41,125 bases of DNA, from the NCBI GenBank assembly GCA_035454605.1, contig DATIGQ010000065.1, positions 1 through 41,125 on the forward strand, given 5' to 3'. Made by a program: the position numbers and the translations under genes. This document shows, one piece after another, positions 1 to 7,291 of this stretch. The stretch comes from Terriglobales bacterium (lineage in GTDB: Bacteria > Acidobacteriota > Terriglobia > Terriglobales > Acidobacteriaceae). The first letter of the stretch is position 1. Each line of letters begins with the position of its first letter. The notes below the pieces were generated by a model. It was given only the letters and a program-made list of their open reading frames with translations. It ran no database searches and was not told the DNA's origin.

Positions 1-59
1 TCCGCATGCGGGCCGGAGCCCGGCGCCTGTTCGATTCCTTCGAGAAACATCGGCTTCAT
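1..59 (-). CDS. Partial unknown protein (N-terminus only)
   Basis: The first 19 codons of a gene that leaves the window (begins MKPMFLEGIEQ). Its ATG (59-57) overlaps the TGA of the preceding cytidylyltransferase gene as ATGA, and an AAAGGG sequence lies about 10 bases upstream inside that gene. Both point to a translationally coupled downstream gene. Too little is visible to name it; a molybdenum-hydroxylase maturation factor would fit the context, but that is only a guess. Confidence 0.55.
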   Translation of the reverse strand, partial: MKPMFLEGIEQAPGSGPHA

Positions 60-691
60 CGTGTTCTGCCCTTTCGTCCAGCCTTCCTGTCCTTCCGCGC
101 ATGATAGCGCATGTATTCCCGCACTCGGCGGCGGTAGGCGGCCGGCGTGTCGAAATCCAGCCAGATGGCCGAGGTGCGAACCGGCACGAATCGGATTCGC
201 GAAAGGTCGCGGTAGACGACCTCGCGCGCCGAATCGGCGGTTTCCAGTTCCTTGCGGACTTTTGCCGCGAAGATTACCGGGTGCCCCGCACGCCGTCGGA
301 AGCTGGGAGCGGCGATGGCCTGCGCCTTGTTTCGTCGCCGAAACCCGGCCACCAGGCGCCGAACTACCGCGGGGGTGAGCAGCGGGAAGTCCAGCGGATA
401 GAGCATGAAGTCGGCGTCGCGCGGCACGCGTCGCAGTCCGGCCAGCAGGGAAGTGGTTTGTCCCCGGCGCCAGCGGCGATTCACCTCCACGCTGGCCGTG
501 CGTGGCACAGCTTTCCGAAGGCGCGCCGCGTCATACCCCAGCACCACGATGGGTGGGGCCAGCCCGGCGCAGTTCTCCACCGCGATCTCGATCGCGGTTC
601 GATCGCCGAAGCGCGCTGTCGCTTTGGGGAATCCCAGGCGTGACGAACGGCCTGCCGCCAGAATGATGGGATGGATGGCCCTCTGGATCAT
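56..691 (-). CDS. MobA/MocA-like molybdenum cofactor nucleotidyltransferase
   Basis: A roughly 211-residue NTP-transferase of the MobA/MocA family. The nucleotide-binding signature LAAGRSSRLGFPK sits right at the N-terminus, and a central 'YPLDFPLLT' matches the metal-binding aspartate region of the family. MocA-type members attach CMP to molybdopterin to make the MCD cofactor used by xanthine-dehydrogenase-family enzymes. That fits the divergently transcribed molybdenum hydroxylase genes starting at 846, so the CTP-dependent role is inferred from context. The ATG at 691 is preferred because it places the signature about 10 residues in; an in-frame start three codons earlier (700) is possible. 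The C-terminal 20 residues are very rich in Arg and Lys. The stop overlaps the next gene. Confidence 0.8.
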   Translation of the reverse strand: MIQRAIHPIILAAGRSSRLGFPKATARFGDRTAIEIAVENCAGLAPPIVVLGYDAARLRKAVPRTASVEVNRRWRRGQTTSLLAGLRRVPRDADFMLYPLDFPLLTPAVVRRLVAGFRRRNKAQAIAAPSFRRRAGHPVIFAAKVRKELETADSAREVVYRDLSRIRFVPVRTSAIWLDFDTPAAYRRRVREYMRYHARKDRKAGRKGRTR

Positions 692-786
692 CGCTCCCAA
701 GCTAAATCATCGGCGTAGCCCTGTCATGGCCGCGAAAAAGTTCTCTCCTCACAGCACACTCTTGACTGGCTCTGGTACATTGTTGA

Positions 787-809
787 GCCCGGGTTCGCCA
801 GTCCCGGGC
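787..809. promoter_or_regulatory. Perfect 7-bp inverted repeat in the divergent mocA/coxM-like intergenic region
   Basis: GCCCGGG (787-793) and CCCGGGC (803-809) form a perfect inverted repeat with a 9-base spacer. It lies 37 bases before the FAD-subunit start, within the roughly 150-bp region between the divergent genes. It could be an operator or an mRNA hairpin in the leader. No convincing sigma70 promoter pair was found beside it; a TTGACT occurs at 765-770 without a good -10 at the right distance. Confidence 0.4.
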
Positions 810-845
810 GAATTCGGCCATCGGCCTCGCAGGAACCGGTATCCG

Positions 846-1742
846 ATGTATCCACGAGCCTTTCGCTATCACCGCGCAGCATCGCTACCCGAGGCGGTCT
901 CCATGCTTACCGACCTGGGCGAAGAAGCGAGGCTGCTGGCCGGCGGACAGAGCCTGATTCCCTTGATGAAGCTGCGTCTGGCCAGTCCCGCCCATCTGGT
1001 GGATCTGAATTTCGTCCCCGGCCTGGAATACGTCCGCGAGCTGGGGAACGAACTGCGAGTGGGCGCGCTCACTCGCCACGCCCAGATCGAGGAGTCGCAG
1101 GAGGCGTCGCGCATCCCCATCGTGCACGACTGCGCCGCGGGAATCGCGGACATCCAGGTGCGGAATCGCGGCACCCTGGGCGGCTCCCTGGCCGAAGCCG
1201 ATCCCACCGGGGACTGGGCGCCCGTTCTTCTGGTGCTGGGGACGGAAGTCGTCTGCCAGGGCACGGGCGGCGAGCGCACCGTGAAGCTGGAAGATTTCCT
1301 GGTGGATGCCTTCGTGACCACGCTGGCGCCCAATGAACTGGTGAAGGAAATCCGGATTGCAAAGCCGCCCAAGAAGAGCGGCGGCGCTTACATCGCCGCC
1401 AAGCGCTCGGCGCCGGTGTACGCCTCCGCCGGCGTGGCCGTGCAGCTCACCATGGAGGACTCCAACGTCTGCCGCGAGGCCGGCATTGCGCTGGGCGCGG
1501 TCGGGCTGACCGCCATCCGCCCGCGTGAGGCGGAGCAGGTGTTGCGCGGCAAGGCCGTGGATGCCAAGAGCATCGAGGCCGCCGCGGAAGCGGCCATGCA
1601 CGCCGCCGATCCGCAATCGGACATGCGCGGTTCGGCCGAATACAAGCGCGTCCTGGTGCGCGCCCTGGTCAAGCGCGCTCTGGATGCCGCCCTGCGCCGC
1701 AGTCGCGGCGAGCGAGTCGAGGTGAGCCACCTGTATGCCTGA
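846..1742 (+). CDS. Molybdenum hydroxylase FAD-binding subunit (CoxM/CutM family)
   Basis: A 298-residue FAD-binding subunit of a xanthine dehydrogenase/CO dehydrogenase family enzyme, which passes electrons from the 2Fe-2S subunit to an acceptor. The two FAD-binding signatures are present: AGGQSLIPLMKLRL at residues 32-45 and RNRGTLGGSLAEADPTGD at about 106-123. The C-terminal CO_deh_flav_C region follows. The reading frame is open from 405, but the ATG at 846 is chosen because the family begins at the 'FRYHRAASLPEAV' strand and an AGGA lies about 11 bases upstream. The last 8 bases overlap the 2Fe-2S subunit gene, so the two are coupled. The substrate cannot be read from this subunit. Confidence 0.92.
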   Translation: MYPRAFRYHRAASLPEAVSMLTDLGEEARLLAGGQSLIPLMKLRLASPAHLVDLNFVPGLEYVRELGNELRVGALTRHAQIEESQEASRIPIVHDCAAGIADIQVRNRGTLGGSLAEADPTGDWAPVLLVLGTEVVCQGTGGERTVKLEDFLVDAFVTTLAPNELVKEIRIAKPPKKSGGAYIAAKRSAPVYASAGVAVQLTMEDSNVCREAGIALGAVGLTAIRPREAEQVLRGKAVDAKSIEAAAEAAMHAADPQSDMRGSAEYKRVLVRALVKRALDAALRRSRGERVEVSHLYA

Positions 1743-2223
1743 AGAACTCCAGATGGTGCCCATCACCGTGACCGTCAACGGGCAGCGGCACTCGCTCTCC
1801 GTGGAGCCGCGCCTGCTGCTGGTGAGCTTGCTGCGGGAAACGTTGGGGCTCACGGGGACCCACATCGGCTGCGACACTACGTACTGTGGCGCCTGCACCG
1901 TGCTGCTGAACGGACGCAGCGTGAAGTCCTGCACCGTGTTCGCCGTGCAGGCCGACCAGGGCGAAGTGCGCACGGTCGAGGGCCTGGCCGAAGATTCCAA
2001 GCTCCACCCGGTGCAGCAGGCCTTCCTGGAGAGCCACGGGCTGCAATGCGGCTACTGCACGCCCGGCTTCCTGATGTCGGTCTGCCAACTGCTCGACAAG
2101 AATCCTGACCCGGACGAGAAAGCTATTCGCAAGGGCATTGCCGGCAACACCTGCCGCTGCACCGGCTATCAGAACATCTTCAAGGCGATCCATGCGGCCG
2201 CCGAATCCATGAAAGGGCGCTGA
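1735..2223 (+). CDS. Molybdenum hydroxylase 2Fe-2S subunit (CoxS/CutS family)
   Basis: A 162-residue iron-sulfur subunit with the complete family cysteine set. The plant-type cluster uses C46, C51, C54 and C66 (GCDTTYCGACTVLLNG...C). The second, helical-domain cluster uses C105, C108, C140 and C142 (QCGYCTPG and CRCTGY). Length and order match the family exactly. It relays electrons between the Mo site and FAD. It sits between the FAD subunit (8-base overlap) and the CoxG-like gene (one-base gap). A second possible start is the methionine at residue 7 (1753). Confidence 0.95.
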   Translation: MPEELQMVPITVTVNGQRHSLSVEPRLLLVSLLRETLGLTGTHIGCDTTYCGACTVLLNGRSVKSCTVFAVQADQGEVRTVEGLAEDSKLHPVQQAFLESHGLQCGYCTPGFLMSVCQLLDKNPDPDEKAIRKGIAGNTCRCTGYQNIFKAIHAAAESMKGR

Positions 2224-2224
2224 C

Positions 2225-2665
2225 ATGCCCATCAGTCTGGCGGGAGAATTCGAAGTCAAGAAGACGCCGGAGGAAGTCTACGACTTCCTCACCGACCCCA
2301 AGCGCTTCTGCCCGTTGCTGCCCGGCTACCAGGGTTCGACCATCGTGGACGACAAGAATTTCACGGTGAAAGTGAACGTCGGCGTTTCGCACATCCGCGG
2401 CACCGCCGAGGTGAAGCTCCGCCTGGCCGAAGCCGAGAAGCCCAAGCGCGCCCGCTATGAGGGCCAGGGGCGCATGGCCGGTTCCAACATGAGCCTCAAC
2501 GCCGGCTTCGACCTGAGCAACTCTTCCGGAGGCACCAAGGTCGCCTGGAAGGGCGAGTCGCAGATCTTCGGTGGGCTGGCCTCCATGGCCGGAGGCCTGC
2601 TCGAGCCTATGGCCAAGAAGAACATCCAGCAGGTCATCGACGGTCTACAGAAAGCCTTGAGCTGA
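2225..2665 (+). CDS. CoxG-like SRPBCC protein (molybdenum hydroxylase accessory)
   Basis: A 146-residue SRPBCC/START-fold protein of the CO dehydrogenase subunit G family (begins MPISLAGEFEVKKTPEEVYDFL; typical 'F...G...M..SNMSLNAGF' middle and amphipathic C-terminal helix). CoxG proteins bind the molybdenum hydroxylase and recruit it to the membrane or to quinone; the same role is inferred here from adjacency. It starts one base after the 2Fe-2S subunit stop and is the last gene of this plus-strand run. The large subunit lies about 2 kb further on, beyond two minus-strand genes. Confidence 0.88.
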   Translation: MPISLAGEFEVKKTPEEVYDFLTDPKRFCPLLPGYQGSTIVDDKNFTVKVNVGVSHIRGTAEVKLRLAEAEKPKRARYEGQGRMAGSNMSLNAGFDLSNSSGGTKVAWKGESQIFGGLASMAGGLLEPMAKKNIQQVIDGLQKALS

Positions 2666-2678
2666 GTCCGTTCCAGCC

Positions 2679-3557
2679 TCAGGGCATTAGGAACGAATCG
2701 TCGTAAACGTCCTCTTCCTTGATTCTTGCCGGCGGGTTCTGCCCATTCACGAGTTCAATGGCGGCCTTGCGAGCTTCAGCCGAAGCTCTCCCGTTTTCGG
2801 TGAAGCAGGCGCGGACCGCTTCGTAGGTCTTTTCGGCGATCTCCCTGCCGCCATCCAGCAGCAGCTCCAGCGCCGGCAGCACTTCGCCCGGAGACTCGTG
2901 GACGCTGCGTAGGCTGGAACGCAACGCTGCGACCATCCTTCGGACCAGTGCCGGCTGTTCGCGGATGGTTTCTTCCGAAACTGCCAATCCGGTGGTGGGA
3001 ATCCGAATCTCGTCGCCGAAGAAGGCGACCCTTGCCAGGCCCAGCGACTGTGCCTTGGCCGGTGGGACGGCGGAGCTCAGCACCGCGGCCTCGACGTTGC
3101 CCGATCGCAGCAGGCCAAGCCGTGCCGCATCATCGCGGGCCGCTTCCAATTGCACGTCCCGGTCGGGATTCAAGCCGCGCCGGCTCAGGATGGCGCGGTG
3201 CAGCAGCCAGGGGGGAGAGGCGGGCGGATAGGTTGCGGTGCGGGTTCCTCGCAAGTGCTCCAGCTTCGTGATTCCGGCGCGAGCGTAGATCCAGAACATG
3301 GGATGCTCGGTGGCGACAAGCACCACTTTTCGACGCGCCCCGGCCATCCTGCCCAGCAGCGTGGAACCACAGGCTACGCTGAACACGTGCGACTCGAGCT
3401 TCTCTTCCGGAGTGAACGTGATGTCTCGCAGGCGGACAGCCAGCCCTTCCCGCTGGTAGTGGCCCTGGCGTTCCGCGACGAAATGGAGCAGCAGCTCATG
3501 CAGATCGAAAGCCTTGAAGCCAAGGACAAGGAGTTCGGGAGCGGCTGTTTTCGACAA
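2679..3557 (-). CDS. NMT1/THI5-like substrate-binding protein without signal peptide
   Basis: A 292-residue periplasmic-binding-protein-like domain of the SsuA/THI5/NMT1 kind (start of 'LLVLGFKAFDLHELLLHFVAERQGHYQREGLAV', later 'HLRGTRTATYPPASPPWLLHRAILSRRGLNPDRDV'). Such domains usually feed ABC importers for sulfonates, nitrate, pyrimidine precursors or aromatic acids. The start is taken as TTG (3557-3555) because GAGGAG lies 6-7 bases upstream and the only upstream reading is through the preceding gene. With this start there is no signal peptide or lipobox, so the protein would be cytoplasmic or exported in some other way. No permease or ATPase gene is nearby. It follows the LLM oxidoreductase gene after 29 bases, in one operon. 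Confidence 0.72.
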   Translation of the reverse strand: MSKTAAPELLVLGFKAFDLHELLLHFVAERQGHYQREGLAVRLRDITFTPEEKLESHVFSVACGSTLLGRMAGARRKVVLVATEHPMFWIYARAGITKLEHLRGTRTATYPPASPPWLLHRAILSRRGLNPDRDVQLEAARDDAARLGLLRSGNVEAAVLSSAVPPAKAQSLGLARVAFFGDEIRIPTTGLAVSEETIREQPALVRRMVAALRSSLRSVHESPGEVLPALELLLDGGREIAEKTYEAVRACFTENGRASAEARKAAIELVNGQNPPARIKEEDVYDDSFLMP

Positions 3558-3586
3558 GTTACACTCCTCTGCCCATCCGCAGGCCG

Positions 3587-4624
3587 TCAGGTGAGTTGCG
3601 GGATCACTTCCTCGGCCAGGGTTCGCAGCAGTGCAGCCGGCTCCCGCGTGGTGAGCGGAATCACCACACGATCCACGCCCACTCCAAGAATGGCGCGAAA
3701 CCTGGGAATCACTTCTTCCGGCGTGCCGGCCACCACCATCGCTTCCACGATCCGGTCCGTCACCAGATCGCCGTGGCTGGCTTGCTGGTTGACGTGCTGA
3801 TAGTAGTTGTAGTGCTCCTGCAATCGCTTCAAGTCTGCTGCCAGATCCGGCGGCAGTGTGTCCTCCGGGTTGGATTGGAAAACAGTTTCCGCGGCTGCCG
3901 CGGCGTAGGGTCGAGCTTCCTCGAGTGCGGCCTGCCGGTCGTGGGAGACCGAGCACCCGAGCCGGACGCAAAGCTTCACGTCCTTGGGGTCTCGCCCTGC
4001 CTCCCGCGCTCCCGCGTGCACTCGTTCGATCGCCTGCCGCACCAGGGCAGGCTCAGAGCCTACCTGGAACAACACGCCATCGGCGATGCGTCCCGCCAGG
4101 TGCAGGGACTTCGGACCTGAAGCCGCGAAGTAGATGGGTACCGAGCGCGCAGGCCAGGTCATGCGGATCTCCTTGCCTGCATAGACGGCGGGCTGGCAGG
4201 CCATCAACGCGCGCAGGGTGTGCGTTGCCTCTTCCAGAGACTTGAGGGAAGCCGGCTTGAGGCCGAGCGTTCGCACGGCACTGAAGCCGGTACCGATGCC
4301 GAGAACGGCGCGTCCCCCGGACATCTCATCGATGGTGGCGATGCTGCACGCGATGGCGGCCGGGTGGCGCGTCACCGGATTCGTCACTCCCGTGGCCAGC
4401 ATCAGGCGGCGCGTGCGCAGCGCTCCCAAAGCCAGTGTCACATACGCGTCTCGGAAGATGGACTGGGAATCGGCCACCCAGACTCCGCCAAAGCCCAATT
4501 CCTCCGCCGCCGCCATGAGCTGCACGCTTTCCTCTACCGCGCCCTGCGGCAGCACGCCGATGTCGAACTGAGTCTTCACGCCCTCGCCTTTCTCGCCCGA
4601 CCACGCCGGGTCGTGCCTCATCAT
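3587..4624 (-). CDS. LLM-class flavin-dependent oxidoreductase (luciferase-like), copy 1
   Basis: A roughly 345-residue bacterial-luciferase-fold oxidoreductase of the F420/FMN-dependent kind. Visible family features are 'AEELGFGGVWVADSQ', 'LATGVTNPVTRHPAAIACSIATIDEMSGGRAVLGIGTG', 'PIYFAASGPKSLHLAGRIADGVLF' and the C-terminal 'VAGTPEEVIPRFRAILGVGVDRVVIP'. These enzymes use reduced F420 or FMN for hydride transfer or monooxygenation; substrate and cofactor cannot be told here. The ATG pair at 4624 has AAGG a few bases upstream; a GTG at 4579 is an alternative that begins closer to the conserved first strand. It lies inside the molybdenum hydroxylase locus on the opposite strand. A second, distant LLM gene is at 13966. 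Confidence 0.85.
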   Translation of the reverse strand: MMRHDPAWSGEKGEGVKTQFDIGVLPQGAVEESVQLMAAAEELGFGGVWVADSQSIFRDAYVTLALGALRTRRLMLATGVTNPVTRHPAAIACSIATIDEMSGGRAVLGIGTGFSAVRTLGLKPASLKSLEEATHTLRALMACQPAVYAGKEIRMTWPARSVPIYFAASGPKSLHLAGRIADGVLFQVGSEPALVRQAIERVHAGAREAGRDPKDVKLCVRLGCSVSHDRQAALEEARPYAAAAAETVFQSNPEDTLPPDLAADLKRLQEHYNYYQHVNQQASHGDLVTDRIVEAMVVAGTPEEVIPRFRAILGVGVDRVVIPLTTREPAALLRTLAEEVIPQLT

Positions 4625-4673
4625 AATGCCTTGCCGCGTTCCGCATCACAGCGCGACCCTGGTAGAGGTGCGG

Positions 4674-4679
4674 TATACT
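4674..4679 (+). promoter_or_regulatory. Possible -10 element (TATACT) for the Mo-hydroxylase large subunit gene
   Basis: TATACT differs from the sigma70 -10 consensus by one base and lies 47 bases before the GTG start at 4726, in the divergent gap. No good -35 is visible 16-18 bases upstream, so this is a weak call. Confidence 0.3.
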
Positions 4680-4725
4680 CGCACGTCTCGCCGGACACCG
4701 AAATCGCCGATCAGGAGACCTGAAC

Positions 4726-7248
4726 GTGGCCAGGAAACACAAAGCCGGCAAGTCCAAGCCAGCTGCGAAGGGAAACGGGGCCCACTGGGTGGGCAAGTCC
4801 ATACCGCGCAAGGAGGAAGACCGCCTTCTCCGCGGACGCGGGAAGTTTGTGGACGATTACAAGCTTACGGGCATGCTGTACCTGCGTTTTGTGCGTTCTC
4901 CCTACGCCCATGCCCGCATCACCGGCATCGATGTATCTGAGGCTGAGGCCCATCCCGGCGTAGTGTGCACGCTGACCGGCCCGGAAGTGGCCCAGATGTG
5001 CAAGCAGCCGTTCCCGGAGATCGGCCCGCCGCCGGGCGCCGATATCAAGGATTTCCCCATGGCCGTGGACAAGGTCCGCTACCAGGGTGAACCCGTCGTG
5101 GCCGTCGTCGCCGAAACGCAGTTGGCCGCCGAGGATGCGGCCGAACTGGTTCGCGTGGACTACGACGCGCTCGATCCCGTCATCGACTCCGAGGAAGCCT
5201 TGTTGGACAAGAGCATCCTGCACGACTCGGCGGGAACCAACCTCGTGTATCGCGGCACCTTCGACTACGGCGATGTGGACAAGGCTTTCAAGCAGGCTGC
5301 CTATGTCGTGCACATCGACAAGATGCACTTCCACCGCTTTTCTTCCACGCCGCTGGAGTGCCAGGCCGTCATTGCCAAGTGGGATGCCGGCGATGACTTC
5401 ATCCAATACATCTGCAACAACCAGTTCCCGATGTTCGCCATCCAGTTCCTGTCACCGGTGCTGGGCGTACCCATCGACCGCATTCACTGCACCACGCACG
5501 ACATCGGCGGCGGCTTCGGCATCAAGATTGCCAGCTATCCGCAGATGGCCGTGTGCGCCCTGGCCTCGCGCAAGGCCGGCGGGCGTCCGGTGAAGTGGGT
5601 CGAGACCCGCACCGAGCACATGATTGCCAGCGCCCACGGCAACGAACGCACGTTCCGTGATACGCGCGTGGCGCTGGACAAGGACGGGCGCATCCTCGCC
5701 ATCGAGTCCCGCCACATCGACGACTGCGGCGCTTATCCCCGCTACGAGCCGCTGGGCTGCATCATATGGGCCCAGGTTCTGCCCGGCGCCTATCGCTTCC
5801 GCAACTTCCGCGTGGATTTTTGCCAGGTGGTTACGACCAAGTGTCCTGTGGCGCCCAACCGCGGATACTCGCGCATGCAGCATCTCTGGTTCCTGGAGCG
5901 TATTGTCGATCTCTGCGCGCACGAGCTCGGTATTCCCGCCGACGAGATGCGTTTGCGCAATTACATCCAGGCCAAGGATTTTCCCTACACCACGCCCAAC
6001 GGCTGCGTGTACGACTCCGGCGACTACCCGCGCATGCTGCAAATCGCCAAGCAGAAGATTGGCTGGGACGACTGGAAGCGCCAGCAGGCGGAGGCCCGTC
6101 GGCAGGGACGCTGGCTGGGCATCGGCATCGGCACCACCCTGGATTCCGGCACCAACAACTTCGGGCAATCCCGCCTGCTGAATCCCCACGCTCCCTTTTC
6201 CGGAAATTCCCAGGCCGCCATCTGCAAGCTCGACGTCTACGGCGAGTTGGTGGTTTCGGTGGGCTCCGTCCCCCAGGGGCAGGGCCACGAGACGGTTACG
6301 GCGCAGGTGGTGGCCGATGTGTTCGGGCTGACTCCGGATATGGTCGGCGTCAGCGTCGGTTTCGACACCGATCGCAATGCTCATACCGGCACCTCCGGCA
6401 CCTATGCCAGCCAGTTCGCGGTCTCCGGCCTTTCGGCCGTTCAGGGCGCCGCCTTGAAGTTAAAAAAGGAAGTCAGCCGCGTGGCGGCCTTCGCCCTCAA
6501 GGCGAAAGAAAGCGAACTGGAGTTCGGCGTGGGCCAGCAGGGCCCGGAGGTCCGGGTTCGCGGCAAGAAGGACCGTTCCGTGAACTACTGGCGCATCGCC
6601 AATCTGGTTCATGTCAACGGTGCCGAACTACCCGAGAAGCTGCGCGACGTCACCCTGAACTGCCGCCACGTCTACCGCCCGCCTTTCGAGGTTCCCGATA
6701 TCAAGCGCAAGTACGGCAACCTCACCCTTACGTACGCCGCACAGCTTCACATCTGCGTGATCGAGGTGGACCGCGAAACCTATCAGCCCAAGATCCTCGA
6801 TTACGCTTCCGTAGATGACTGCGGCCGCGTGGTGAATCCGGCCATCGTTGAAGGACAGGTGATGGGCGCCACGGCCCATGGCATCGGCGCGGCCCTGATG
6901 GAGAGCTGCGTCTACGATCCGGCCTCCGGCAACATGCTCACCGCCACCTTCAGCGACTACACGCCCATCACCGCCGTGAACATGCCCATGGTGAAATACG
7001 GGCACATCGAGAGCCCGTCACCGTTCACCTTCGCCGGCACCAAGGGGATGGGCGAAGGCGGAGCCGCGCCGCTGCACACGGTGTGCGCCGCGCTGCAGGA
7101 CGCGCTCTACTCCGCGGGCGTTTACGTGGACGATTCGCACAATAATGCCGACAGCATCTTCCGCCGCTTGCAGGCCATTGCCTCCGGCCAGCGCGAAACC
7201 AACGTGCGCGTGGAGCAGCGTCAGCCGGCTCGCGCCCACCGTCGATGA
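4726..7248 (+). CDS. Molybdenum hydroxylase large (molybdopterin-binding) subunit, CoxL/CutL family
   Basis: An 840-residue Mo-binding catalytic subunit of the xanthine dehydrogenase family, slightly longer than usual because of a Lys-rich N-terminal 20 residues. Visible landmarks: 'GGGFGIK' (261-267) contacting the cofactor, the active-site loop APNRGYSRMQ (376-385), and GTKGMGEGGAAP with the catalytic base expected at Glu777. The loop has no cysteine in the AYRCSFR position of true CO dehydrogenase, so this is a hydroxylase of an unknown, probably heterocyclic or aromatic, substrate rather than a form I CO dehydrogenase. The start is GTG at 4726 with AGGAG 8 bases upstream. It is separated from its partner subunit genes by two minus-strand genes. 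Confidence 0.92.
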   Translation: MARKHKAGKSKPAAKGNGAHWVGKSIPRKEEDRLLRGRGKFVDDYKLTGMLYLRFVRSPYAHARITGIDVSEAEAHPGVVCTLTGPEVAQMCKQPFPEIGPPPGADIKDFPMAVDKVRYQGEPVVAVVAETQLAAEDAAELVRVDYDALDPVIDSEEALLDKSILHDSAGTNLVYRGTFDYGDVDKAFKQAAYVVHIDKMHFHRFSSTPLECQAVIAKWDAGDDFIQYICNNQFPMFAIQFLSPVLGVPIDRIHCTTHDIGGGFGIKIASYPQMAVCALASRKAGGRPVKWVETRTEHMIASAHGNERTFRDTRVALDKDGRILAIESRHIDDCGAYPRYEPLGCIIWAQVLPGAYRFRNFRVDFCQVVTTKCPVAPNRGYSRMQHLWFLERIVDLCAHELGIPADEMRLRNYIQAKDFPYTTPNGCVYDSGDYPRMLQIAKQKIGWDDWKRQQAEARRQGRWLGIGIGTTLDSGTNNFGQSRLLNPHAPFSGNSQAAICKLDVYGELVVSVGSVPQGQGHETVTAQVVADVFGLTPDMVGVSVGFDTDRNAHTGTSGTYASQFAVSGLSAVQGAALKLKKEVSRVAAFALKAKESELEFGVGQQGPEVRVRGKKDRSVNYWRIANLVHVNGAELPEKLRDVTLNCRHVYRPPFEVPDIKRKYGNLTLTYAAQLHICVIEVDRETYQPKILDYASVDDCGRVVNPAIVEGQVMGATAHGIGAALMESCVYDPASGNMLTATFSDYTPITAVNMPMVKYGHIESPSPFTFAGTKGMGEGGAAPLHTVCAALQDALYSAGVYVDDSHNNADSIFRRLQAIASGQRETNVRVEQRQPARAHRR

Positions 7249-7255
7249 GCGCACC

Positions 7256-7283
7256 AGCCACTAGCCACGGGCCACGGGCCACT
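7256..7283. repeat. 7-bp tandem repeat, four units
   Basis: Four consecutive heptamers fill most of the gap between the Mo large subunit and the first PanE-like gene. The units are AGCCACT (7256), AGCCACG (7263), GGCCACG (7270) and GGCCACT (7277). The period is exactly 7. The following gene has no recognisable Shine-Dalgarno sequence. Confidence 0.85.
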
Positions 7284-7291
7284 GCTCTTGC

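Noticed and set aside
405-845. Upstream in-frame extension of the FAD-binding subunit gene
   Set aside because: The frame is open, but the extension has no family similarity, overlaps the divergent gene and contains the inverted repeat; the ATG at 846 fits the family start.
5452-6384. Long minus-strand frame opposite the Mo large subunit, and similar long antisense frames at 8480-9439, 9319-10857, 10879-12918 and 26962-29142
   Set aside because: Each lies opposite a gene with clear family motifs, and its own translation is compositionally biased with no recognisable domain; these are GC-rich shadow frames.
4726-7248. Aerobic CO dehydrogenase (form I CoxL)
   Set aside because: The active-site loop reads APNRGYSRMQ, without the cysteine of the AYRCSFR motif, so CO oxidation is not supported.
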